Origin: Limnohabitans sp.
GTDB lineage: Bacteria; Pseudomonadota; Gammaproteobacteria; Burkholderiales; Burkholderiaceae_C
Direction of reading: 5' to 3'
DNA length: 27,280 bases
Assembly (NCBI GenBank): GCA_023260735.1
Contig: JALQUL010000356.1
Span: forward strand, 1 to 27,280
Positions within the stretch are counted from its first letter, which is position 1; the number at the start of each line of letters is the position of its first letter. The position numbers and the translations under genes were made by a program. Positions 1-8,507 of the stretch are shown here, in pieces. The notes below the pieces were generated by a model. The model had not been told where the DNA came from and searched no databases. It saw only the letters and a program-made list of their open reading frames with translations.

Positions 1-945
1 TATGGCCCATTGCGTAACACTTTAGGCATGAGCCGAGTAAAAGTAGCTTATACCGCTGGTGAAGCGATTGGTCCCGATTTATTTACTTTTTACCGCTCGA
101 TTGGGATTAACCTCAAACAATTGTATGGTTCAACAGAAACCGCAGTGTTTGTATGTTTACAACCCGATCATGAAGCTATGGCAGATACTGTGGGTGTGCC
201 ATGTGAAGGCGTTGAAATCAAGGTTGCAGATAACGGTGAGATCTTAGTCAAATCACCTGGCTTATTAAAAGAGTATTATAAAAATCCAGCAGCTACTGCA
301 GAAGTTTTAACGCAAGATGGTTGGTATCACACCAGTGATGCAGGCTTTATTGATGCCAAAGGCCATTTAAAAATTATTGACCGTGTAAAAGACGTAGGCC
401 GTATTAAAGGCGGTACTAATGATGGCGCCATGTTTGCACCAAAATATGTCGAAAACAAACTCAAATTTTTCCCACATATTAAAGAAGTAGTGGCTTACGG
501 TGATGGTCGTGATCAAGTTTGCGTCATGATTAACATTGACATTGAGGCCGTAGGTAACTGGGCAGAACGACGCAATTTACCGTATGCTGGTTACACCGAT
601 TTAGCGCAAAAACCAGAAGTTTATTCGCTTATTAAAGAATGTATTGAAAAAGTCAATGCTGATTTAAGTCGTGACGAGTTATTGGCTGGTAGCCAAGTGA
701 GTCGCTTCTTGGTGCTACATAAAGAACTTGATGCCGATGATGGTGAGTTAACTCGTACGAATAAAGTACGTAGGGGGTTTATCGCGGAAAAATATCAACC
801 CTTAATTGATGCCTTATATGGCGGAATGAAACAGCAATATATTGAAACCCAAGTCAAATTTGAAGATGGACGTACTGGTAAGGTGAGTGCCACTTTAAAA
901 ATTGACGACACCCAAACCTTTGCAAAAGTGAAAGCAGCGGCCTAA
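1..945 (+). CDS. AMP-forming acyl-CoA synthetase, C-terminal part (5' end outside window)
   Basis: This is the 3' half of an ANL-superfamily acyl-CoA ligase, which activates a carboxylic acid to an acyl-AMP and then to its CoA thioester. The reading frame is open from the first base (Y-G-P-L-R-N...), so the start lies to the left; 314 residues are visible. Seen motifs are YTAGEAIG, the LYGSTET adenylate-binding motif, GWYHTSDAG (the TGD-type motif), the hinge-region DRVKDVGRIKGG, and a C-terminal TRTNKVRRGF segment with the late lysine. The stop is two bases before the livG start, so the two genes are co-transcribed and probably translationally coupled. The style is that of long-chain acyl-CoA synthetases found with Liv transporters in Burkholderiales. 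Family membership is secure; the substrate is unknown. Confidence 0.9.
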   Translation, partial: YGPLRNTLGMSRVKVAYTAGEAIGPDLFTFYRSIGINLKQLYGSTETAVFVCLQPDHEAMADTVGVPCEGVEIKVADNGEILVKSPGLLKEYYKNPAATAEVLTQDGWYHTSDAGFIDAKGHLKIIDRVKDVGRIKGGTNDGAMFAPKYVENKLKFFPHIKEVVAYGDGRDQVCVMINIDIEAVGNWAERRNLPYAGYTDLAQKPEVYSLIKECIEKVNADLSRDELLAGSQVSRFLVLHKELDADDGELTRTNKVRRGFIAEKYQPLIDALYGGMKQQYIETQVKFEDGRTGKVSATLKIDDTQTFAKVKAAA

Positions 946-947
946 TT

Positions 948-1733
948 ATGAGTAAGAAAAAAATTGGTGACGTCATTTTAGATGTCCAAAATATTAGCTT
1001 GTCGTTTGGTGGTGTGAAAGCTTTAACCGACATTTCTTTTAACGTTAAAGAGCATGAAATTCGTGCCATTATTGGCCCTAACGGTGCTGGTAAAAGCTCT
1101 ATGCTCAATTGTATTAATGGTGTTTACACACCGCAACAAGGCTCTATTACCTTTAAGGGGCAAAAATTCGATCACATGGATAGCCATCAAGTGGCGACTA
1201 TGGGTATTGCTCGTACTTTTCAAAATTTAGCTTTGTTTAAAGGTATGAGTGTGATTGACAACTTAATGTCCGGTCGTAATTTGCGTATTAAAAGTAACTT
1301 GTTTATGCAAGCCTTGCGAATTGGGCCTGCACAACGTGAAGAAGAAAAGCACCGTGAATTTGTTGAAAACATTATTGATTTCTTAGAAATTCAAGCCTAT
1401 CGTAAAACACCTGTAGGTCAATTGCCTTATGGTTTACAAAAACGTGTTGACTTAGGTCGTGCACTTGCCATGGAGCCACAAGTGTTATTACTTGATGAAC
1501 CAATGGCAGGTATGAATGTTGAAGAAAAACAAGATATGAGTCGTTTTGTCTTAGACATTAACGACGAGTTTGGAACTACAGTGGTTTTAATTGAGCATGA
1601 TATGGGTGTTGTAATGGATATTTCCGATCGAGTCGTTGTGCTTGATTACGGTAAAAAAATTGGTGATGGCACTCCAGATGAAGTGCGTAATAACCCAGAT
1701 GTGATTAGCGCCTATTTAGGCACTAGCCATTAA
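948..1733 (+). CDS. livG: Branched-chain-type ABC transporter ATP-binding protein LivG
   Basis: This 261-residue cytoplasmic ATPase is one of two nucleotide-binding subunits that power a Liv-type (HAAT family) importer. The Walker A loop GPNGAGKS is at residues 43-50. The signature region reads LPYGLQKR instead of LSGGQ, as is usual for LivG proteins, and is followed by the Walker B LLLDEPMAG and the switch histidine in LIEHDMG. The start is ATG, two bases after the ligase stop; no strong ribosome binding site is visible, which suggests coupling to the upstream gene. The permeases LivH and LivM follow directly. The transported compound cannot be read from this subunit; the neighbouring ligases suggest an organic acid. 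Confidence 0.93.
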   Translation: MSKKKIGDVILDVQNISLSFGGVKALTDISFNVKEHEIRAIIGPNGAGKSSMLNCINGVYTPQQGSITFKGQKFDHMDSHQVATMGIARTFQNLALFKGMSVIDNLMSGRNLRIKSNLFMQALRIGPAQREEEKHREFVENIIDFLEIQAYRKTPVGQLPYGLQKRVDLGRALAMEPQVLLLDEPMAGMNVEEKQDMSRFVLDINDEFGTTVVLIEHDMGVVMDISDRVVVLDYGKKIGDGTPDEVRNNPDVISAYLGTSH

Positions 1734-1759
1734 TTCAGAGCCCACATCGGAGAATTCTC

Positions 1760-2689
1760 ATGGCATTTTTTCTTGAAACTTTAATTGGCGGCTTAATGGC
1801 CGGCATGTTGTATTCCTTAGTTGCCCTTGGCTTTGTATTAATTTATAAAGCCTCTGGGGTATTTAACTTTGCACAAGGTGCAATGGTGCTTTTGGCCGCA
1901 TTAGCAATGGCACGTTTTGCAGAGTGGATTCCACTTTGGACAGGCTTGGATAATAAAGTGGTGGCTAATTTATTAGCATTTGCTTTGGCTGGTGTTGTGA
2001 TGTTTGTAGTCGCCTGGGCCGCTGAGTTTTTAGTGCTTAGACACTTGGTGAATCAAGAGGGTGCAACACTTTTAATGGCCACTCTTGGTATTAGTTATTT
2101 TTTAGATGGCGTGGGTCAAACTATTTTTGGCAGCGATATTTATAAAATTGATGTGGGTATGCCAAAAGATCCCATCTTTTTATTAGATTCGCTTTTTGAA
2201 GGCGGTGTTTTAGTTAATCAAGAAGATGTTTATGCAGCTTGTATTGCCGCAGCGCTGGTAGTTTTACTTAGTATATTTTTCCAAAAAACTAAAACAGGTA
2301 GAGCTTTACGTGCAGTGGCAGATGACCATCAAGCAGCTCAATCAATTGGCATTCCACTCAATCGTATTTGGTTTATTGTTTGGTGTGTTGCTGGTGTAGT
2401 GGCCTTGGTGGCAGGCATGATTTGGGGATCTAAATTAGGTGTGCAGTTTTCATTAACTACAGTGGCGATGCGAGCCTTGCCAGTGGTTATTTTGGGTGGT
2501 CTTACTTCTGTACCTGGTGCCATTATTGGTGGCTTAATTATTGGTGTAGGCGAGAAATTGTCAGAAGTATTTTTAGGTCCTTATGTAGGTGGTGGTATTG
2601 AAATCTGGTTCGCCTATGTATTGGCTTTGGTTTTCTTATTATTCCGTCCACAAGGTCTGTTTGGTGAAAAAATTATTGATCGTGTTTAA
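1760..2689 (+). CDS. livH: Branched-chain-type ABC transporter permease LivH
   Basis: This 309-residue inner-membrane permease belongs to the LivH family. The N-terminus has the typical LIGGLMAGMLYSLVALGFVLIYKASG segment split over the first helices, followed by FNFAQGAMV. A cytoplasmic coupling region (around GRALRAVADDHQAAQSIGI) and the late GGLTSVPGAIIGGLIIGVGE stretch are both hallmarks of the family, and it ends in the common PQGLFGEK motif. A GGAG ribosome binding site lies about eight bases before the ATG. It should pair with LivM just downstream to form the transmembrane channel of the region-1 transporter. Confidence 0.93.
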   Translation: MAFFLETLIGGLMAGMLYSLVALGFVLIYKASGVFNFAQGAMVLLAALAMARFAEWIPLWTGLDNKVVANLLAFALAGVVMFVVAWAAEFLVLRHLVNQEGATLLMATLGISYFLDGVGQTIFGSDIYKIDVGMPKDPIFLLDSLFEGGVLVNQEDVYAACIAAALVVLLSIFFQKTKTGRALRAVADDHQAAQSIGIPLNRIWFIVWCVAGVVALVAGMIWGSKLGVQFSLTTVAMRALPVVILGGLTSVPGAIIGGLIIGVGEKLSEVFLGPYVGGGIEIWFAYVLALVFLLFRPQGLFGEKIIDRV

Positions 2690-2742
2690 AACATTATCAA
2701 CCAGCTCCAAATTTCAAAATCATTCAGTGAAAGACACACAAA

Positions 2743-3819
2743 ATGTTTTATAGAGAAAACGGTCAATTTAAAACGAATTATCGTGATGACCAACAAATTT
2801 TCCCAATTGCACAAGATCGTTGGGCCATTATTTTATTAGTGCTGGCTGCTTTTTTAGTAGTGCCATTTTTTACCAGTGACTATATGTTTAGGGCAATTTT
2901 AATTCCCTTTGTCATTATGTCCTTAGCCGCATTGGGTGTAAATATTTTGGTTGGATATTGTGGCCAAATTTCCTTGGGTTCTGGTGCTTTTATGGCAGTT
3001 GGTGCCTATGCCGCCTACAACTTTTTTATTCGTGTACCAGGCTTGCCACTTATTGTTGTTTTAATTTTAGGTGGATTAAGCGCAACCGTCTTTGGTATCT
3101 TTTTTGGCTTACCAAGCTTGCGGGTAAAAGGTTTGTATTTGGCCGTGGCTACATTAGCAGCGCAGTTTTTTAGTGATTGGATGTTTTTACGTATTAAGTG
3201 GTTTACTAATTATTCTCCCTCTGGCTCTGTATCGGTAAACGATTTATCGGTACTGGGTATGTCGATTAACTCACCACTTTCAAAATATATTTTATGTTTA
3301 AGCGTGTTGGTAATTATTGCTATATTGGCTAAAAATTTGGTCCGAGGTGCTATTGGTCGTGAATGGATGGCTATTCGTGATATGGACGTGGCTGCTGCCG
3401 TCATTGGTATTCGCCCTATGTATGCCAAGTTAACCGCATTCGCTGTGAGCTCATTTATTGTGGGTGTAGCCGGTGCATTATGGGGCTTTATTTATTTAGG
3501 CGCTTGGGAGCCTGCTGCGTTTTCAGTTGATATTTCTTTTAGATTGTTATTCATGGTCATTATTGGTGGCATGGGTTCCATAATGGGTAGTTTTTTTGGC
3601 GCTGCGTTTATTGTGATTTTGCCAATTGCACTTAACCAGTTTTTACCAGTTCTGGGTAATTTGTTCGGAATTGAAATTTCAACTTCAGGAATTTCTCATG
3701 CTGAATTGATTATTTTTGGTGGCTTGATTGTTTGGTTCTTAATTGTAGAGCCGCATGGTCTTGCAAAATTATGGTCAATAGGTAAACAGAAGTTGCGTCT
3801 GTGGCCTTTCCCTCATTAA
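2743..3819 (+). CDS. livM: Branched-chain-type ABC transporter permease LivM
   Basis: This 358-residue multi-helix inner-membrane permease is the LivM partner of LivH. Evidence includes the conserved ALGVNILVGYCGQISLGSG segment (family pattern GLNLLxGxxGQxSLG), GLPSLRVKGLYLAVATLA, the coupling-loop motif GREWMAIRDMDVAAAVIGI, and the C-terminal GGMGSIMGSFFGAAF and EPHGL motifs. It starts with an ATG 53 bases after livH; the upstream GAAAG is a weak ribosome binding site. It lies between livH and the binding-protein gene, consistent with one polycistronic unit. Family assignment is secure and the cargo is unknown. Confidence 0.93.
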   Translation: MFYRENGQFKTNYRDDQQIFPIAQDRWAIILLVLAAFLVVPFFTSDYMFRAILIPFVIMSLAALGVNILVGYCGQISLGSGAFMAVGAYAAYNFFIRVPGLPLIVVLILGGLSATVFGIFFGLPSLRVKGLYLAVATLAAQFFSDWMFLRIKWFTNYSPSGSVSVNDLSVLGMSINSPLSKYILCLSVLVIIAILAKNLVRGAIGREWMAIRDMDVAAAVIGIRPMYAKLTAFAVSSFIVGVAGALWGFIYLGAWEPAAFSVDISFRLLFMVIIGGMGSIMGSFFGAAFIVILPIALNQFLPVLGNLFGIEISTSGISHAELIIFGGLIVWFLIVEPHGLAKLWSIGKQKLRLWPFPH

Positions 3820-3869
3820 TTGGGTAGTTTATTTTTCGTTTTTGGTTAGTGTTTAAATAGGAGACAAAT

Positions 3870-5186
3870 ATGAAAATTCGTAATCTCATTTTAGCGGCTG
3901 TAGTGGCTGCAGTGGGTTCAGTTGCTTTTGCGCAGGCAAAAGAACAGTTTTTCCCTGGTTTACCTTATCGTACAGGTCCATATGCGCCTAATGGTGTGCC
4001 ATGGGCTAACGGTTATGCTGACTACCTCAAATTAGTTAATGCCCGTGGCGGTATTAACGGCGTTAAAATTCTTTATGAAGAATGTGAGACTGGTTATGAC
4101 ACCGCTCGCGGCGTAGAATGTTATGAGCGTTTAAAAGGTAAACATGGTGGCGCTACTGTCTTCCAACCTTTGTCAACTGGTATTACATTTGCGTTAACCG
4201 AAAAAGCACCTAACGATAAAATCCCACTTATTACCGCGGGTTATGGTCGTAGTGAAAGTCAAGACGGTACGGTATTTAAATGGAACTTCCCATTAGTAGG
4301 TACATACTGGTTAGCTGCTGATGCATTGGTTCAAGCAATTGGTAAAAAAGAAGGTGGCCTTGATAAATTAAAAGGTAAAAAAGTAACCTTGGTTTATCAT
4401 GATAGTCCGTTTGGTAAAGAGCCGATCCCGTTATTACAAGAGCGTGCAGCCATGCATGGCTTTAATTTGCAATTATTGCCTGTGACCGCACCTGGTGTTG
4501 AACAAAAAGCAACTTGGTTACAAGTTCGTCAAGCACGTCCTGACTATGTTGTTTTATGGGGTTGGGGTATTATGAACTCTACCGCTTTAAAAGAAGCACA
4601 AGCGACAGGCTACCCACGTGAAAAAATGTATGGCGTATGGTGGGCTGGTGCCGAGCCAGACGTTAAAGACGTAGGTGATGGTGCAAAAGGTTATAACGCA
4701 GTAACTATGCAACATGGTGCCGAGCCAAATTCCAAAGTAGTTAAAGATATCTTGGCTAATGTGCATGACAAAGGTCAAGGTACAGGTCCTAAAGAAGAAG
4801 TGGGTCAAGTACTTTACATGCGTGGTGCTTTAAGCGCAATGTTGGCAGTTGAAGGTGTTCGCCGTGCGCAAGAGCGTTTTGGTAAGGGCAAAGTGGTAAC
4901 TGGCGAACAAACTCGTTGGGGTTTAGAAAACTTAGCACTTGATCAAAAGAAATTAGATGCTTTAGGTTTTGCAGGTGTAACACGTCCAATCAGTACTTCT
5001 TGTGCTGATCATATGGGCTCTAACTGGGCTCGTATCCATACATGGGATGGTAAAAACTGGAAATTCACTTCTGATTGGATTCAAGCCGATGAGCAAATCT
5101 TGAAACCACTCGTGAAGTCAACAGCGGCTAAATACGCGGCAGAGAAAAAAATCACTCCACGTACACCAGCTGATTGCCAATCTTAA
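3870..5186 (+). CDS. livK: Periplasmic substrate-binding protein of Liv-type transporter (Peripla_BP_6 family)
   Basis: This 438-residue exported protein captures the substrate in the periplasm and delivers it to LivHM. It has a Sec signal peptide with predicted cleavage after AFA at residue 21, then FFPGLPYRTGPYAPNG and RGGINGVKILYEECETGY, typical of long Liv-type binding proteins. The mature protein contains cysteines in ECETGYDTARGVECYE that may form a disulfide. A strong AGGAG ribosome binding site lies before the ATG, better than those of its neighbours, fitting the excess of binding protein such transporters need. It is larger than E. coli LivJ/LivK and the pocket may not be amino-acid specific. 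It is followed by two overlapping inverted repeats before livF. Confidence 0.92.
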   Translation: MKIRNLILAAVVAAVGSVAFAQAKEQFFPGLPYRTGPYAPNGVPWANGYADYLKLVNARGGINGVKILYEECETGYDTARGVECYERLKGKHGGATVFQPLSTGITFALTEKAPNDKIPLITAGYGRSESQDGTVFKWNFPLVGTYWLAADALVQAIGKKEGGLDKLKGKKVTLVYHDSPFGKEPIPLLQERAAMHGFNLQLLPVTAPGVEQKATWLQVRQARPDYVVLWGWGIMNSTALKEAQATGYPREKMYGVWWAGAEPDVKDVGDGAKGYNAVTMQHGAEPNSKVVKDILANVHDKGQGTGPKEEVGQVLYMRGALSAMLAVEGVRRAQERFGKGKVVTGEQTRWGLENLALDQKKLDALGFAGVTRPISTSCADHMGSNWARIHTWDGKNWKFTSDWIQADEQILKPLVKSTAAKYAAEKKITPRTPADCQS

Positions 5187-5220
5187 TTTTCGAACAGAGC
5201 TAGCGTTTTAACTTAGCTTG

Positions 5221-5282
5221 CTGGGGGTTGCTTGCAGCCCCCAGCCGAAAGCGTAACTTCACTCTCTTACTTTTTCGGCTGG
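5221..5282 (+). promoter_or_regulatory. Two overlapping, mutually exclusive hairpins between binding-protein gene and livF
   Basis: The first hairpin pairs 5221-5230 with 5235-5244 (CTGGGGGTTG / CAGCCCCCAG, one G-U pair, four-base loop). The second pairs CCAGCCGAAA at 5241-5250 with TTTCGGCTGG at 5273-5282 perfectly, across a 22-base loop. They share 5241-5244, so both cannot form completely at once. Neither is followed by a clear U-run, so they look more like an mRNA-stabilising or attenuating element than a full terminator. Such elements are known to raise binding-protein levels over downstream transporter genes; that role here is inferred. Confidence 0.6.
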
Positions 5283-5298
5283 AAACTAAACTTTAATT

Positions 5299-6108
5299 AT
5301 GAGCACTTCAAACATCGTCCTTAATGTCAACGGCATCGAAGTAATTTACAACCATGTTATTTTGGTTCTTAAGGGTGTCTCCCTTAATGTTCCAGAAGGC
5401 AAAATTGTGTCTTTATTAGGTGGCAATGGCGCTGGTAAAACCACTACACTGCGTGCCATCTCTAACCTTTTACAAGGAGAGAGAGGCGCCGTCACCAAAG
5501 GTAGTATTGAACTACGAGGTGAACGTATTGAAAACTTAACACCTGCCGAATTGGTAAAAAGAGGTGTAGTTCAAGTCATGGAAGGGCGTCATTGTTTCGC
5601 TCATTTAAGCATCGAAGAAAATCTTTTAACAGGGTCTTATACTCGTACAGACAAGGCCGAAATAGCACGTAATCTTGAAAAAGTTTATAACTATTTTCCT
5701 AGGTTAAAAACACGTCGTACCAGTCAAGCAGCCTACACCTCAGGTGGCGAGCAACAAATGTGTGCGATTGGTAGAGCTTTAATGGCCAGTCCAAGCATGG
5801 TATTGTTAGATGAACCTTCTATGGGTTTAGCGCCACAAATTGTGGAAGAAGTGTTTGAAATTGTGAAAGACCTCAATCAAAAAGAAAAAGTGACTTTCTT
5901 AATTGCTGAACAAAACACCAATATGGCGTTGAAATATGCTGATTACGGTTACATCATGGAAAGTGGTCGGGTGGTCATGGATGGTGTTGCCTCTGACTTA
6001 GCACAAAATGAAGACGTTAAAGAATTCTATTTAGGCATGGGTGGTGGTGAACGTAAGTCCTTTAAAGATGTCAAGAGTTACAAGCGTCGTAAACGCTGGT
6101 TGGCTTAA
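5299..6108 (+). CDS. livF: Branched-chain-type ABC transporter ATP-binding protein LivF
   Basis: This 269-residue cytoplasmic ATPase is the second nucleotide-binding subunit of the region-1 transporter. The Walker A loop GGNGAGKT is at residues 41-48, the signature is TSGGEQQM, Walker B is MVLLDEPSMG, and the switch region reads LIAEQNTNMA with Q in place of the usual H, as is normal for LivF. E. coli LivF is shorter; this protein carries a basic, aromatic C-terminal tail ending YKRRKRWLA. It starts at an ATG with only a weak upstream GGAAA, so its expression may depend on read-through past the hairpins upstream. A PaaK-like gene follows after 23 bases. Confidence 0.93.
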   Translation: MSTSNIVLNVNGIEVIYNHVILVLKGVSLNVPEGKIVSLLGGNGAGKTTTLRAISNLLQGERGAVTKGSIELRGERIENLTPAELVKRGVVQVMEGRHCFAHLSIEENLLTGSYTRTDKAEIARNLEKVYNYFPRLKTRRTSQAAYTSGGEQQMCAIGRALMASPSMVLLDEPSMGLAPQIVEEVFEIVKDLNQKEKVTFLIAEQNTNMALKYADYGYIMESGRVVMDGVASDLAQNEDVKEFYLGMGGGERKSFKDVKSYKRRKRWLA

Positions 6109-6131
6109 TTCAATCGAAGAAAGAAATTTCC

Positions 6132-7385
6132 ATGAGTCAATTTTATGATGCGCTTGAAAGCCGCGATCCTGCTATCCGTGAAGCGGCATTATTAGCTGCT
6201 TTACCTGCACAAATTGCCAACGCAAAAACCAATAGCCCCGCTTTTGCTCAAATATTAGCTAATGTTAATCCAGAGGCAATTACAACAAGGCAGGCTTTGG
6301 CTGCTTTACCCGTTACCCGCAAAAGTGAATTACATGCTCTGCAAAAAGAGCAGAGAGCAAACGGTGGTGACCCTTTTGGTGGTTTTAGTACTTTAGTTTA
6401 TGGTGCTAAGTTACCCCGAATTTTTGCCAGTCCTGGTCCTATTTACGAACCAGAAGGCAAAGCCATTGACTACTGGAGAATGGCAAGAGCCATTTACGCC
6501 AGTGGTTTTAGAAGTGGCGAATTAATTCACAACTGTTTTAGTTATCATTTTGTGCCAGCTGGCTCAATGATGGAAACAGGTGCTCATGCTTTGGGTTGCA
6601 GTGTTTTTCCGGGTGGCACAGGCCAAACCGAACAACAAGTACAAGCCATCTCCGATTTAAAACCAGCGGGTTATATTGGTACACCTAGCTTTTTAAAAAT
6701 CATTCTTGAAAAAGCAACAGAATTAGGTGTTGCCTTACCTAGTTTGAAAAAAGCCATGTTTGGTGGAGAGGCTTTCCCGCCTAGTCTCAGAGATTGGTAT
6801 TTGGCCAATGGTATTGATGGTTACCAATGCTTTGCTACCGCTGATTTAGGTTTAATTGCCTACGAAACTTCAGCCCGTGAAGGCTTGATTTTAGATGAAG
6901 GTGTATTGGTTGAAATCGTGCGTCCTGGTACTGGCGACCCGGTAGCAGAAGGTGAGGTAGGTGAATTGGTAGTCACCTCTATGAATCCTGACTATCCTTT
7001 AATTCGTTTTGGTACCGGCGATTTAACTGCTGTCTTACCTGGTCATTGCCCTACTGGTAGAACCAACACCCGTATTAAAGGCTGGATGGGACGTGCAGAT
7101 CAAACCACTAAAATTAGAGGTATGTTTGTTCATCCTGGTCAAGTCGATACCATTGCAAAACGGTTTCCAGAAGTGGCTAAAGCACGTTTGGTGGTATCGG
7201 GTGAAATGGCCAATGATCAAATGACCTTAAAATTAGAAGTCGCTCAAGCCAGTTCTGAGCTCAGCAATCAAGTAAGCGAAGCCATTCGCGACGTAACCAA
7301 ATTGCGCGGTCAAGTTGAATTAGTTGAACTTGGTAGCCTACCCAACGATGGCAAGGTGATTGAAGACGCTAGAAGTTATCAATGA
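6132..7385 (+). CDS. PaaK-like AMP-dependent CoA ligase family protein with altered nucleotide loop
   Basis: This 417-residue cytoplasmic protein belongs to the phenylacetate-CoA ligase branch of the ANL superfamily. Shared features are the N-terminal ALAALPVTRKSEL segment, KAMFGGEAFPPSLR, RFGTGDLTAVLPG, the hinge-region GRADQTTKIRGMFVHP, and a C-terminal LPNDGKVIED with a lysine. It departs from active PaaK proteins in two places. The usual SSGTTGKP loop reads ASPGPIYEPEG, and the YGxxE-type motif reads CFATADLG. Activity as an ATP-dependent ligase is therefore uncertain; it may be a divergent ligase or have another role on the imported acid or its thioester. It is the last gene of the operon, followed by a terminator. 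Confidence 0.8.
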   Translation: MSQFYDALESRDPAIREAALLAALPAQIANAKTNSPAFAQILANVNPEAITTRQALAALPVTRKSELHALQKEQRANGGDPFGGFSTLVYGAKLPRIFASPGPIYEPEGKAIDYWRMARAIYASGFRSGELIHNCFSYHFVPAGSMMETGAHALGCSVFPGGTGQTEQQVQAISDLKPAGYIGTPSFLKIILEKATELGVALPSLKKAMFGGEAFPPSLRDWYLANGIDGYQCFATADLGLIAYETSAREGLILDEGVLVEIVRPGTGDPVAEGEVGELVVTSMNPDYPLIRFGTGDLTAVLPGHCPTGRTNTRIKGWMGRADQTTKIRGMFVHPGQVDTIAKRFPEVAKARLVVSGEMANDQMTLKLEVAQASSELSNQVSEAIRDVTKLRGQVELVELGSLPNDGKVIEDARSYQ

Positions 7386-7444
7386 AAAGTGCTAATTAAT
7401 AGTCTTGGTTGTGGGCTATGAGGTAATCCATACACTTTATGTTG

Positions 7445-7483
7445 AAGGGGTTTCCTATTATTGAATAGGATAACTCCTTTTTT
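7445..7483 (+). terminator. Intrinsic terminator of the first Liv operon
   Basis: AAGGGGTTTCCTATT at 7445-7459 pairs with 7464-7479 (one bulge, one G-U pair) around a four-base loop, followed by a run of six T at 7478-7483. It lies 60 bases after the PaaK-like stop and points in its direction. The minus-strand lipid kinase converges on it from the right, but the complementary strand lacks a matching T-run. Confidence 0.85.
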
Positions 7484-7570
7484 AATGATTCATCGGTCGC
7501 CGATTGAAGCTAGTTGGTAGGGTGTATTAAAGCCCTAGAAAAATAAGTTTGGATGAATACCGATTATTGG

Positions 7571-8482
7571 CTAGCCCACTACCACAGCTAATTTTTCTCG
7601 CCCAAGACTTAGTTGAATTTCATGAGTAAAGCCTAAGAATTCTCCATCAGCGGCAATAGCTAATGTTTGTGGGCTTTGAATACAAAGGTTTTGGTAGAGA
7701 TGAGTAAAAACTTCTTTTTGACCTAGGTGTTTTCCAAAGTTTAACAAGGGTAGTAAAGCTAACACACTGATTTTATTGATATTTCCAGCAATCAATAAGT
7801 TAATTTGCTGATCAAAGGCACTTGCATGTGGAGCTGCTGGCAGGCCCCCCCCAAACGTGCGGGTATTGAGGCTAGAGGCTAATAATGTGCTACCTTGATG
7901 TACAAGTTTTTCAGCCTTGTATATGGTGACTTGATTGATTTTTAAAGAAAAAATAGCTTTTATGGTGGCATATAAATAGCGTAATTTACCGGTTAAAAAG
8001 TGGGGTCCCTTGAGTGCCTGAAGTGCCACCTCTGCATCAAAACCACAAGAAAAACTACTTAAAAAAGGGCGATGAAAAGTTTTTTCATTCATTTCGTATT
8101 GCGCTAATCCTACATCCATTAGTTGCACTGGCTGATGCAGTGCCAGGTGTAGTGCTTCTTGCCAGCCTAGTTGATGTACCCTTAGTTCACGTGCACAATC
8201 ATTACCACTACCCCATGGAATAATAGCTAACTCGAGTTGGCGCTGCAGTAGATTGGGTAATAGCTGAGAAATAGTACCATCACCCCCCACCACTATAAGC
8301 CGGCTATGCAAAGGTCGATTCAATACCCATTGCAAGGATTGGTCTAAATCGCTGGCAATATAAACCTCAAGCTCAATATTGATATTTTTTAAGTACTGTT
8401 TGATAGGATGAGTCAGGCGGGCTGCCTGACCACCCCCAGCCAAAGGGTTGAGTAAAATGGCACTTGAATGAGTCATTGGCAT
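7571..8482 (-). CDS. Diacylglycerol kinase family lipid kinase (YegS/DgkB type)
   Basis: This 303-residue soluble lipid kinase uses ATP to phosphorylate diacylglycerol or a related lipid at the membrane. The family catalytic motifs are present in order: NPLAGGG at residues 12-18, VVGGDGT ending at residue 70, IPWGSGNDCAREL (the GTGNDFAR-type motif), FSCGFDAEV, and AADGEFLG with the late DGE. The length is normal for the family. The ATG is 25 bases after the potC stop and shares its direction, so it may be co-transcribed with the polyamine transporter. There is only a weak ribosome binding site, and an alternative ATG lies two codons in. A functional link with polyamines is not established; it may be a simple downstream hitchhiker. 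Confidence 0.87.
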   Translation of the reverse strand: MPMTHSSAILLNPLAGGGQAARLTHPIKQYLKNINIELEVYIASDLDQSLQWVLNRPLHSRLIVVGGDGTISQLLPNLLQRQLELAIIPWGSGNDCARELRVHQLGWQEALHLALHQPVQLMDVGLAQYEMNEKTFHRPFLSSFSCGFDAEVALQALKGPHFLTGKLRYLYATIKAIFSLKINQVTIYKAEKLVHQGSTLLASSLNTRTFGGGLPAAPHASAFDQQINLLIAGNINKISVLALLPLLNFGKHLGQKEVFTHLYQNLCIQSPQTLAIAADGEFLGFTHEIQLSLGREKLAVVVG

Positions 8483-8507
8483 TTATAAATGTCAAAAACA
8501 TCCATCA

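Noticed and set aside
854..1108. An 84-codon minus-strand open frame across the ligase-livG junction
   Set aside because: It is antisense to two strongly supported coding regions and covers the LivG Walker A codons.
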